NCBI GenBank assembly: GCA_036524775.1
Contig: DATDBO010000097.1
Coordinates: 1 to 41,261 of the forward strand
DNA from: VRUE01 sp036524775
GTDB taxonomy: Bacteria > Actinomycetota > Thermoleophilia > Solirubrobacterales > 70-9
DNA: 41,261 bases
Reading direction: 5' to 3'
Shown: piece by piece, positions 25,671 through 32,025 of the stretch
Layout: each line of letters opens with the position of its first letter
Position numbering within the stretch: the stretch's first letter is position 1
Notes under the pieces: generated by a model
The model's database searches: none
Told to the model about the DNA's origin: nothing
The model's input: the letters and a program-made list of their open reading frames with translations, nothing else
Made by a program: the position numbers and the translations under genes

Positions 25671-27047
25671 ATGCGCGCCGTCGTGGCCGACCCCCAGACC
25701 CGCCTCAGGTTCGCTCCCTCGCCGACCGGCGCCCTGCACATCGGCGGCGCGAGGACGGCGCTCTACAACTGGCTGGCGGCTCGACACGGCGGCGGCTCGC
25801 TGATCCTGCGGATCGAGGACACCGACCGCGAGCGCTCCACCGAGGAGAACGTCGAGCAGATCCTCGACGCGCTGCGCTGGCTGGAGCTCGAGTGGGACGA
25901 GGGGCCGGTTTCGCAGGCCTCGCGGGCCGAGCGACACGGGGCGGCGCTGACGCGATTGCTGGAGAGCGGCGCCGCCTACCGCGATCACGCGACCGCCAAG
26001 GAGGTCGAGGCGTGGAAGGCCGAGCACGGCGCCGACCGCGGCTACCGGGGCGAGCCGACCGAGGACGGGGACGCGGCGGTACGGCTGCGGGTGCCGGACG
26101 AGGGGGAGACGGTGGTCGAGGACCTGATCCGCGGCCCGGTCAGCTTCCCCAACCGCAGCTACGACGATTTCGTCATCGCCCGTGGCGACGGCTCGGTCCT
26201 CTACAACTTCGCCGTCGCGGTGGACGACGCCGAGATGGGGGTCACCGAGGTCGTGCGCGGCGACGATCACCTCTCCAACACGCCGAAGCAGCTGCTCGTG
26301 CTCGCGGCGCTCGGCTTCGAGGCGCCGCGCTACGCCCACCTGCCGCTGCTGCACGGGCCCGACGGGCGCAAGCTCTCCAAGCGCCACGGCGCCGCCTCGG
26401 TGCAGGAGCTGCGCGAGGCGGGCTACCTGCCGGCGGCGGTGCGCAACTACCTCGCCCTGCTCGGTTGGGGCGCCGACGACGACGCGACCCTGATCCCTAC
26501 CGCCGAGCTGGTCGAGCGCTTCCGGGTCGAGGACGTCGGCCGGGCGGCGGCGATCTTCGACGAGAAGAAGCTGCGCTGGGTCAACGGCCGCTACATGCGC
26601 GAGATGCCGCTTGAGGAGTACGTCGAGGCCGTGGCCCGGCACCTCGACCGTCCGCCCGACGAGCGCCTGCGCGCCGCCTGTGAGATCGCCCAGGAGAAAG
26701 CGCAGACGTTGGCCGAGGTCTGGCCGCTGATCCGCTTCCTCTTCGAGCCGCCGGTCGACGACGAGAAGGCTTGGCGCAAGACGATGAAAGACGAGGCGCC
26801 GGCAGCGCTCGAGGCCGCCCGCGAGGCGCTGGCGGCCGGCGCGGGCTTCGACACCGCAGCGGTCGAGGCGGCGCTCTCGCCGTTGCCCGAGCGCCTCGGC
26901 CTCAAGCCCGGCCGGGTCTATCAGCCGATCCGGGTAGCGATCACGGGCACGACCGTCTCGCCCGGCATCTTCGAGTCCCTCGCCGTGCTGGGACGCGAGG
27001 AGTCGCTGCGGCGCATCGACGACGCGCTCGTACGCCTTCGCGCATAA
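25671..27047 (+). CDS. gltX: Glutamyl-tRNA synthetase (probably non-discriminating)
   Basis: 458 aa from ATG 25671; alternatives in frame are 25644 and GTG 25683, and the family start RLRFAPSPTG makes 25671 or 25683 most likely. Charges tRNA with glutamate. Class I signatures: HIGH-type HIGG within PSPTGALHIGGARTALYN (17-34) and KLSKR at 234-238. The zinc-binding cysteines of the E. coli enzyme are absent. gatCAB is present in the same window, so this enzyme may also charge tRNA(Gln) with Glu for later amidation; that needs the absence of glnS, which cannot be judged here. It is divergent from the ABM-like gene. Confidence 0.96.
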   Translation: MRAVVADPQTRLRFAPSPTGALHIGGARTALYNWLAARHGGGSLILRIEDTDRERSTEENVEQILDALRWLELEWDEGPVSQASRAERHGAALTRLLESGAAYRDHATAKEVEAWKAEHGADRGYRGEPTEDGDAAVRLRVPDEGETVVEDLIRGPVSFPNRSYDDFVIARGDGSVLYNFAVAVDDAEMGVTEVVRGDDHLSNTPKQLLVLAALGFEAPRYAHLPLLHGPDGRKLSKRHGAASVQELREAGYLPAAVRNYLALLGWGADDDATLIPTAELVERFRVEDVGRAAAIFDEKKLRWVNGRYMREMPLEEYVEAVARHLDRPPDERLRAACEIAQEKAQTLAEVWPLIRFLFEPPVDDEKAWRKTMKDEAPAALEAAREALAAGAGFDTAAVEAALSPLPERLGLKPGRVYQPIRVAITGTTVSPGIFESLAVLGREESLRRIDDALVRLRA

Positions 27048-27124
27048 CCACACCCAGTAATGGGGAGCCTGACGCTAAACCGTGCGTCCTCTCTTGCCGA
27101 TGAGGGGGGCGGAGCACCTGGTCA

Positions 27125-28201
27125 ATGGCGACTACGAAGAAAAAGAGCAACGGCAAGGTGTCGAGCGCCGATGCCCCGCGTGGCAACGCCCCGGCGGCCC
27201 CCGGCGCCCGCCTCGCCTCGGCCTTCGAGGCGGTGGAGAAGTTCCCCGCCCTGATCGAGTCCCGCACCAGGGTGATGGAGGCGGCGACGGCCGAGACCGC
27301 GCGCGTGGGCGAGCTGGTCGAAGCGGTCGAGGCCGACGTGGCCCTGACCATCGCCGTGCTGCGCTTCGCCAACCGGAGCAACGGCGCGGGCAGCGTCGGC
27401 GGTGTGCCGGCGGCAGTCGACGTGCTCAAGCCCTCCGGCGTCCTGGCGATTGCCGGCACCGCACCGGTCTTCGACTTCTTCGAGCCCAACGGAGGTTGGG
27501 AGCTGCGCCCCGAGCAGTTCCGCGTGCACGCCCTGGCGACCCAGCAGGCGGCGACGCGGATCGGCCGTGAGATCGGCTGGGGCGACCGCGACGAACTCGT
27601 CGTCGCCGCCCTCCTGCACGACATCGGTCGCCTGGTCATCTCCAAGCTCCACCCCGGCCGCCGCACCTACTTCGACGCGACCTCGCGTACGCCGGAGCAG
27701 CGGCTCCGCGAAGAACGCGACCAGCTCGGCATCGACCACGCCCTGGTCGGCGGCGTGCTGGCGCGGCGCTGGAACGTGCCGCAGAGGATCGCGGTGGCGA
27801 TCGAGCGCCACCATTCCGAGGACGCCGAGGACCTGGCGGCGATCGTCGCCACCGCCGACATGGTCGCCCACTACTCGCAGGGCGAGGCTGTCACCCCCGA
27901 GCGCTTGCGCGAGAGCGCAAAGCGCTGCGGCCTCGGCCCCGAGGGCCTGCGCGAGCTGCTCTACGAGCTTCCCTACCCACGCGAGTCGGACGCGCGCGTC
28001 AGCGAGCCCTGCCCGCTCTCCAACCGCGAGCTGGACGTGCTCCGCCACCTCTCCGAGGGCATGGTCTACAAGCAGATCGCCGGCGAGATGCAGCTCTCGG
28101 TCTCGACGATCCGCACCCACCTGCACAACGTCTACGGCAAGATCGGCGCGGTCGACCGAGCGCAGGCCGTGCTCACGGCGCGCGACTGCGGCTGGATATA
28201 A
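27125..28201 (+). CDS. HDOD/HD-domain protein fused to a LuxR-type DNA-binding domain
   Basis: 358 aa. After a basic, low-complexity N terminus (1-28) comes an HDOD-type domain (about 33-260) in which the HD metal residues are kept: H165-D166 in ALLHDIGRLV, H205 in GIDHALVGG, and H229-H230 in IERHHSE, with D245 behind. Many HDOD proteins have lost these residues, so this one may still be a phosphohydrolase. The last 65 residues are a LuxR/GerE helix-turn-helix (LSNRELDVLRHLSEGMVYKQ, then LSVSTIRTHLHNVYGKI). The fusion suggests a one-component regulator whose DNA binding responds to an HD ligand, perhaps a nucleotide or cyclic dinucleotide. The structured element at 28205 begins 3 nt after its stop, and a LuxR-type regulator gene converges on it. 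Confidence 0.9.
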   Translation: MATTKKKSNGKVSSADAPRGNAPAAPGARLASAFEAVEKFPALIESRTRVMEAATAETARVGELVEAVEADVALTIAVLRFANRSNGAGSVGGVPAAVDVLKPSGVLAIAGTAPVFDFFEPNGGWELRPEQFRVHALATQQAATRIGREIGWGDRDELVVAALLHDIGRLVISKLHPGRRTYFDATSRTPEQRLREERDQLGIDHALVGGVLARRWNVPQRIAVAIERHHSEDAEDLAAIVATADMVAHYSQGEAVTPERLRESAKRCGLGPEGLRELLYELPYPRESDARVSEPCPLSNRELDVLRHLSEGMVYKQIAGEMQLSVSTIRTHLHNVYGKIGAVDRAQAVLTARDCGWI

Positions 28202-28204
28202 AGC

Positions 28205-28279
28205 GCCGCCTCCTCTGCTCCCGGGAGGGCCTGAAGAATCAGATATGGACAAGCCCTCCCTCCCGCGTCCGGGGGCGGC
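28205..28279 (+). ncRNA. Structured repeat element, copy A
   Basis: 75 nt that can fold as P1 GCCGCC/GGCGGC (28205-28210 with 28274-28279), an internal loop made of TCCTCTGCT (28211-28219) and TCCCGCGTCCGG (28261-28272), P2 GGGAGGGC/GCCCTCCC (28223-28230 with 28253-28260), and an apical part with CTGA-AGAA-TCAG and GATATGGA (28242-28249). Copy B at 31194-31268 has exactly the same length, identical loop blocks, and different but still complementary stems. Strand is assigned by analogy with copy B; the fold is possible on either strand. It lies between two convergent genes. I do not recognise it as a known RNA family. Confidence 0.65.
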
Positions 28280-28282
28280 TTG

Positions 28283-28298
28283 GCCTAATCGATTAGGC
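28283..28298. promoter_or_regulatory. Perfect 16-bp palindrome next to copy A
   Basis: GCCTAATCGATTAGGC is fully self-complementary and begins 4 nt after copy A. It overlaps the last codons and stop of the minus-strand regulator gene. It could be a dimeric-regulator site or chance in coding sequence; no second copy was seen in the window. Confidence 0.35.
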
Positions 28299-28848
28299 AC
28301 TCCCTGAGCGCTATGGCCACTGCGTGAGTCCGGTTCCTTGCGCCGAGGCGGGCGAGGGCGTTCTTGGTGTGGGTCTTGATCGTTTCCTGGCTGAGGCCAA
28401 GCTCGCGCGCCGCGGCGACGGTCGAGCCACCGTCGGCCAACAGCTGCAGGATCTCGCGCTGGCGTCGGGTCAGCTTGCCGCGGCTGCCGCGTGGTGGCAC
28501 GGCCGGATCGACGAACCGCTCGTGGTCGATGGCGGCACGTGCGGCCCTTGCCAGCTCCTCCGTGCCGGTCGTCCGCGCGACGTACGCAGTGGCGCCCGCC
28601 TGCAGCGCCGCCGAAGCGATGTGGCGCTCGGGGCGCTCGCCGTGGGCGACGATTCCCATCCCGGGCGCGGTTCGGCGAAGCGCACGGATCGCCTCGTGGC
28701 CGGCGATGGCGCCGTCCTCGTCGGCCGACTCGCGCCGCAGGTCGACGATCGCCACGTCGATGCTGCCGACGTCGCGAATCAGGCCGACCGCATCGCCGCG
28801 ACTCTCGCTCTCGTGGATCTCGAAATCCCCGCCCAGCGCCTCGCGCAC
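28285..28848 (-). CDS. LuxR-type regulator with a degenerate receiver domain
   Basis: 187 aa from GTG 28848. C-terminal GerE helix-turn-helix (LTRRQREILQLLADGGSTVA, LSQETIKTHTKNALARLG) behind a receiver-like domain with IVDLRRES as the phosphoacceptor strand. The usual lysine is replaced (AYVARTTGTEEL), so phosphorylation control is doubtful. The reading frame continues in good receiver sequence upstream of 28848: CLVIDPHPLVRLGVREAL forms the missing first strand and helix. In-frame ATG, GTG or TTG codons are absent there up to the TAG at 28918-28920; only a CTG at 28905 is available. The real protein therefore probably starts at 28905 (206 aa). Converges on the HDOD-LuxR gene and is divergent from the Rrf2 gene. 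Confidence 0.85.
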   Translation of the reverse strand: MREALGGDFEIHESESRGDAVGLIRDVGSIDVAIVDLRRESADEDGAIAGHEAIRALRRTAPGMGIVAHGERPERHIASAALQAGATAYVARTTGTEELARAARAAIDHERFVDPAVPPRGSRGKLTRRQREILQLLADGGSTVAAARELGLSQETIKTHTKNALARLGARNRTHAVAIALRECLID

Positions 28849-28914
28849 GCCCAGCCGGACCAGCGGGTGGGGGTCGATGACCAGACATTGTGGGCGCTCG
28901 CTCAGGACCGTTCG

Positions 28915-28920
28915 ATCCTA
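28915..28920 (-). promoter_or_regulatory. Candidate -10 of the LuxR-type regulator gene
   Basis: TAGGAT on the minus strand, 9 nt before the CTG at 28905, the same hexamer and spacing as in front of nfo. It supports translation beginning near 28905 rather than at GTG 28848. Confidence 0.4.
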
Positions 28921-28940
28921 ACCCAGCCGGGTCCGCCTCG

Positions 28941-28946
28941 TACGGT
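28941..28946 (+). promoter_or_regulatory. Candidate -10 of the Rrf2 regulator gene
   Basis: TACGGT followed by AAAAAGGGCGCC and the GTG at 28959. AAGGG may serve as a weak ribosome binding site in the very short leader. Confidence 0.35.
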
Positions 28947-28958
28947 AAAAAGGGCGCC

Positions 28959-29357
28959 GTGATCTCCATCACCTCGAAGTCGCGCTACGCCGTAGTCGCG
29001 ATGGCCGAGCTGGCGCGGTCGGGTGAGCGGCCGGTCCCGATCAAGGAGCTGGCCGAGCGGCGCAACATCCCCGAGCAGTTCCTCGAGCAGCTCTTCTCGA
29101 CCCTGCGCCGGGCCGGTCTGCTGACCAGCCACCGCGGCATGAAGGGCGGCTACACGCTCTCCCGGCCGGCGGAGGAGATCACCGTGCTCGAGGTCGTCCA
29201 GGCCCTCGACGGCAAAGTCGGCGAAGAGGCCGACGAGGCCGGCGGCATTTGGGCCGAGGGCGTCACCGCCCTGCGCAAGGTCTTCGGCCAGACCACGATC
29301 GCCGAAGTCGCGAGGCGCGAGGCCGAGGAGGCCGGCTCCGGCATGTACTTCATCTGA
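28959..29357 (+). CDS. Rrf2-family transcriptional regulator without cysteines (CymR-like)
   Basis: 132 aa from GTG 28959, the start giving the family N terminus MISITSKSRYAVVAMAEL. Winged helix with KELAERRNIPEQFLEQLF (recognition region), RRAGLLTSHRGMKGGYTLSRP wing, then dimerisation helix. Iron-sulphur Rrf2 members such as IscR and NsrR bind a cluster through three cysteines near residue 90-105; here that stretch reads GKVGEEADEAGGIWAEGV and the protein has no cysteine at all. CymR of Gram-positive bacteria, which represses cysteine-biosynthesis genes and binds CysK, is likewise cluster-free. cysK and cysE lie 0.9-1.9 kb downstream, so control of sulphur assimilation is a reasonable inference. 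It could instead regulate the divergent LuxR-type gene. Confidence 0.88.
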   Translation: MISITSKSRYAVVAMAELARSGERPVPIKELAERRNIPEQFLEQLFSTLRRAGLLTSHRGMKGGYTLSRPAEEITVLEVVQALDGKVGEEADEAGGIWAEGVTALRKVFGQTTIAEVARREAEEAGSGMYFI

Positions 29358-29416
29358 GCCCCTCCCTCGCGCTGATCTCGGTTGGAGCTCAATAGGGCTA
29401 GCCTGGAGACCCCATC

Positions 29417-29632
29417 GTGGAGCTGACCGCCCGTATCCACAGCGAGAAAGACGCCTACTGGGCCGACGTTCCCGAGCTGCCCGGTTGCTTTGCCTCCGGC
29501 GACACTCTGGATGAGCTGTTCGAATCGCTTCAAGAGGGAGTAGCGCTCTATCTCGTCGACGAGGGTGAGCTGAGCGGCCCGCTGCACGTCGCGACGGCGA
29601 CCCTGATGGATCGGCCGCTGACGGGCGCGTAG
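29417..29632 (+). CDS. HicB-like (type II antitoxin fold) small protein
   Basis: 71 aa, GTG start with GGAG about 9 nt upstream. The pattern YWADVPELPGCFASGDTLDELFESLQEGVALYL is the partial RNase H-like fold of HicB antitoxins. It is short, lacking the C-terminal DNA-binding segment found in many HicB proteins, and no hicA toxin gene is visible on either side. Such solo HicB-like proteins are common; it may be an orphan antitoxin or have another role. It begins the lower-GC stretch (about 29400-30200) between the Rrf2 gene and cysK. Confidence 0.75.
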   Translation: MELTARIHSEKDAYWADVPELPGCFASGDTLDELFESLQEGVALYLVDEGELSGPLHVATATLMDRPLTGA

Positions 29633-29762
29633 GTTCTGTCGCTCGATCGGGGCGTGTGTCGTCTCTCGGATCAACCCGCTACCACTCGTGTAGTCAAAGA
29701 CGCTACGGTCTCGATTCAATTCTAGGAACACTCTGTCGGCAATCTAGTCAGGGAGACAGGAT

Positions 29763-30179
29763 GTGGAACGTCGTACGACGGGCGGCCGATTGGCCTGGGT
29801 GGCAGCGCTGGGATGTTTACTTGTCGGCTTGGTGGGCTGCGAATCGCCTCGCGAGTCGTTTAGCCTCGATTCGCTTGGCCTGAGTGGCCCTGGTAGCCCG
29901 CTCGAGCGCGATCTTGCGAGAGCTCTTCGGGTTGAAGGGCGCGTCGAATGCATGCTCTATGTCGACGAACGCGATCTTTGGCGGTGCAGCATCGAGCACG
30001 ACCCCGGCAGCGGCTTTTCACGGAGCGTATCTCTCCACTTGGGCAAAAACGGCTGCTGGCGTGCGCGGTACGTTCGGTTCGAAAAGGGCACGAAGTCCGC
30101 AATCACGCAATCTGACCTTTCGGTTGGCGAAATGCACCCCGTCGGCCGAGCCTTCAAGGGCTGCACCGAGCTGGAGTAG
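29763..30179 (+). CDS. Putative lipoprotein of unknown function
   Basis: 138 aa, GTG start with AGGGAG about 7 nt upstream. N-terminal arginines, a hydrophobic stretch (LAWVAALGCLLVGLVG) and a lipobox LVGC put the lipidated cysteine at C26, so the mature protein should sit on the outer face of the membrane. The mature part has four further cysteines (in VECMLY, LWRCSIE, NGCWRA and KGCTEL) that could form disulphides. I do not recognise the family. The DNA is visibly richer in A/T at third positions than its neighbours, which suggests relatively recent acquisition. The 130 nt before it hold several TANNNT hexamers but no clear promoter. Confidence 0.65.
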   Translation: MERRTTGGRLAWVAALGCLLVGLVGCESPRESFSLDSLGLSGPGSPLERDLARALRVEGRVECMLYVDERDLWRCSIEHDPGSGFSRSVSLHLGKNGCWRARYVRFEKGTKSAITQSDLSVGEMHPVGRAFKGCTELE

Positions 30180-30223
30180 GCAGCGTCGCGACCGCGCGTT
30201 CATCTCCTGACACTTCGCCGCGC

Positions 30224-30229
30224 TAGGGT
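30224..30229 (+). promoter_or_regulatory. Candidate -10 upstream of cysK
   Basis: TAGGGT followed by 7 nt and a GTG at 30237. The geometry predicts a transcript that starts on that GTG, which opens the short reading frame at 30237-30263. Confidence 0.4.
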
Positions 30230-30236
30230 CGCGTCT

Positions 30237-30263
30237 GTGAGGACGCGAGGGCGGTCGAGTTGA
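30237..30263 (+). CDS. Possible leaderless 8-codon leader peptide coupled to cysK
   Basis: GTG at 30237 followed by codons for MRTRGRSS and TGA at 30261-30263. The stop overlaps the cysK start TTG (30260-30262) as TTGA, the same overlap type that joins nrnA and truB here. A ribosome finishing the leader would be positioned to restart on cysK. It contains two serines (the cysteine precursor) but no cysteine. The only evidence is its position. Confidence 0.3.
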   Translation: MRTRGRSS

Positions 30264-31183
30264 GGATCGGGGGGGAGGCCTCGGGAGTTGTCGGCGGAAC
30301 GCCGCTGGTGGCTCTGCGGCGGCTGGGGGAGGGGTTGCCCGGGGAGGTCTGCGCGAAGCTCGAGAACTTCAACCCGGGCGGGTCGGTGAAGGACCGGATC
30401 GGGGTGGCGATGATCGATGCGGCTGAGCACGAAGGGCTGATCGAGCCGGGAAGGTCGGTGATCGTCGAGCCGACCAGCGGCAACACGGGTATCGCCCTGG
30501 CAATGGTCTGCGCCGCGCGCGGCTACGAGCTGATCCTGACCCTGCCCGAGGGGATGAGCCGCGAGCGGGCGAAGCTGCTGCGCGCCTACGGAGCCGAGGT
30601 GCGCGAGACGCCTTCGCTGGGCGGGATGGGCGAGGCGGTCGCGCTGGCCGAGGAGATCCGCGAGCAGCGCAAGGGCTTCATGCCGCAGCAGTTCTCCAAC
30701 CCGGCCAACCCGGCGGCACACCGGAAGACGACGGCCGAGGAGATCTGGCGAGACACCGACGGCGAAGTCGGCGCCTTCGTCGCGGGGGTCGGCACCGGAG
30801 GCACGATCACGGGGGTCGGTAGCTTGCTGCGCGAATGCAGCCCAGAGACGCTGGTCGTCGCGGTCGAGCCCGCCGCCTCGCCGGTCCTCTCCGGCGGCCC
30901 TCCCGGGCCGCACAAGATCCAGGGGATCGGCGCCGGCTTCGTCCCCGAGGTGCTCGATCGCTCGGTGATCGACGAGACGATCGCCGTCTCCGACGAGGAC
31001 GCGTTGGAGACCGCCCGCCTGGCGGCGCTACGCGAGGGCGTTCTCTCCGGGATCTCGTCAGGGGCCAACGTCAAGGCGGCGCTGGAGGTGGCCGGCCGGC
31101 CGGAGATGGAGGGCAAGCGCGTCGTGACCGTGGTCTGCGACTCGGGCGAGCGCTACATGTCCCTACCCTTCTTCGCACCGTGA
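30260..31183 (+). CDS. cysK: Cysteine synthase (O-acetylserine sulfhydrylase)
   Basis: 307 aa, TTG start with GAGGG 8 nt upstream. PLP enzyme making cysteine from O-acetylserine and sulphide. PLP lysine K44 in NPGGSVKDRI, TSGNTGIALAM (asparagine loop), and the phosphate-binding GTGGTITG; the conserved SSGANVKAAL and CDSGERYMS near the end. Length is normal for CysK/CysM; the exact subtype (sulphide or thiosulphate/carrier-protein donor) cannot be settled by eye. It forms a gene pair with cysE, which supplies O-acetylserine, separated by structured element copy B. Possible targets of the upstream Rrf2 regulator. Confidence 0.94.
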   Translation: MRIGGEASGVVGGTPLVALRRLGEGLPGEVCAKLENFNPGGSVKDRIGVAMIDAAEHEGLIEPGRSVIVEPTSGNTGIALAMVCAARGYELILTLPEGMSRERAKLLRAYGAEVRETPSLGGMGEAVALAEEIREQRKGFMPQQFSNPANPAAHRKTTAEEIWRDTDGEVGAFVAGVGTGGTITGVGSLLRECSPETLVVAVEPAASPVLSGGPPGPHKIQGIGAGFVPEVLDRSVIDETIAVSDEDALETARLAALREGVLSGISSGANVKAALEVAGRPEMEGKRVVTVVCDSGERYMSLPFFAP

Positions 31184-31193
31184 GAAATATTCC

Positions 31194-31268
31194 GCCACCT
31201 CCTCTGCTTCCACGAATGTCCATGAATGCGGATATGGAGGGGGATTCGTTCCCGCGTCCGGGGGTGGC
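31194..31268 (+). ncRNA. Structured repeat element, copy B, in the cysE leader
   Basis: 75 nt with P1 CCGCCACC/GGTGGCGG (31192-31199 with 31263-31270, extending past the core), loop blocks TCCTCTGCT (31200-31208) and TCCCGCGTCCGG (31250-31261) identical to copy A, P2 ACGAAT/ATTCGT (31212-31217 with 31244-31249) of quite different sequence from copy A, and the shared apical GATATGGA (31231-31238). It begins shortly after the cysK stop and its 3' strand ends immediately before the cysE GTG at 31271, so the only purine-rich sequence that could act as ribosome binding site is locked in P1. That is the geometry of a translational control element. Not recognised as a known riboswitch. Confidence 0.65.
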
Positions 31269-31270
31269 GG

Positions 31271-31993
31271 GTGTTTAAGCGAATCCTTCGGGAGATCCGA
31301 GCCGATGTCGCCGCGGCGCGGGATCGCGATCCTGCGGCGCATGGCGTCTCCAGCTTCGAGATCCTCGTCGGGTGGGCGGGGGTGCAGGCACTGCTGGCGC
31401 ATCGCGTCGCGCACGCGCTGTACGAGGCGGAGGTGCCGCTGGCGCCGGGGGCGATCGCCTATCTGGTGCGTTCGGTCACCGGGGTCGAGATCCACCCGGC
31501 GGCGAGGATCGGGCCGGAGTTCTTCATCGACCACGGCTCCGGTGTGGTGATCGGCGAGACGGCGGAAATCGGCCGCCGCGTGACCCTCTACCAGGGGGTG
31601 ACGCTGGGCGGAACCGGCTTCCAGCCCGGCAAGCGCCACCCGACCCTGGGCGACAACGTCACGGTCGGCTCCGGCGCCAAGCTGCTTGGCCCGATCGCCG
31701 TCGGCGACGGCGCCAAGATCGGCGCCAACACCGTCGTCGTCGAGGACGTGCCGCCGAGCTCGACCGTGGTCGGCAACCCGGGCCACCCGGTCAAGGTCGA
31801 GGGCAAGCGCCCGGAGGGGCCCGACGCCGACTGGATCCACCTGCCCGACCCGATCGCGGAGGCGATCAAGACCCTCTCCGAGCGGATCGCGAGGCTCGAG
31901 GAGCGCCTGGCGGAGCTCGACGGTGGCGATGGCTCGGGCGACGCTGACGAGGGGCTGCGACCCCGCACCGGTCGCTCCTCCGCGGGCGGCTGA
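31271..31993 (+). CDS. cysE: Serine O-acetyltransferase
   Basis: 240 aa from GTG 31271; an in-frame ATG at 31226 lies inside the structured element and would add unrelated residues. It acetylates serine with acetyl-CoA to give O-acetylserine for CysK. Short-form SAT: N-terminal helices (FKRILREIRADVAAA), then the left-handed beta-helix with HPAARIGPEFFIDHGSGVVI, GETAEIGRRVTLYQGVTLGG and KRHPTLGDNVTVGSGAKLLG. The C-terminal 50 residues form a charged coiled coil (IKTLSERIARLEERLAEL) and a polar tail instead of the CysK-binding isoleucine end of the E. coli enzyme, so complex formation with CysK is uncertain. Confidence 0.94.
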   Translation: MFKRILREIRADVAAARDRDPAAHGVSSFEILVGWAGVQALLAHRVAHALYEAEVPLAPGAIAYLVRSVTGVEIHPAARIGPEFFIDHGSGVVIGETAEIGRRVTLYQGVTLGGTGFQPGKRHPTLGDNVTVGSGAKLLGPIAVGDGAKIGANTVVVEDVPPSSTVVGNPGHPVKVEGKRPEGPDADWIHLPDPIAEAIKTLSERIARLEERLAELDGGDGSGDADEGLRPRTGRSSAGG

Positions 31994-32011
31994 ACCGGCC
32001 GCGCCCGCCTC

Positions 32012-32017
32012 TATTCT
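32012..32017 (+). promoter_or_regulatory. Candidate -10 of the helicase gene
   Basis: TATTCT followed by CGGAGGCG and ATG 32026. The GGAGG is only 2 nt from the ATG, too close for a normal ribosome binding site, while the hexamer spacing of 8 nt fits a leaderless transcript. Confidence 0.4.
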
Positions 32018-32025
32018 CGGAGGCG

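Noticed and set aside
27048..27124. Possible tRNA gene behind gltX
   Set aside because: No cloverleaf, T-loop consensus (GGTTCGAATCC-like) or acceptor pairing could be found; the stretch is plain spacer.
29656..29883. Short plus-strand frame overlapping the lipoprotein start
   Set aside because: No ribosome binding site or motif; the lipoprotein frame has a clear signal sequence, lipobox and ribosome binding site.
28205..31268. Copies A and B as a CRISPR array or transposon ends
   Set aside because: Only two copies 3 kb apart with core genes between them, no regular spacing, no cas or transposase genes, and stems that differ in sequence while remaining complementary, unlike copied terminal repeats.
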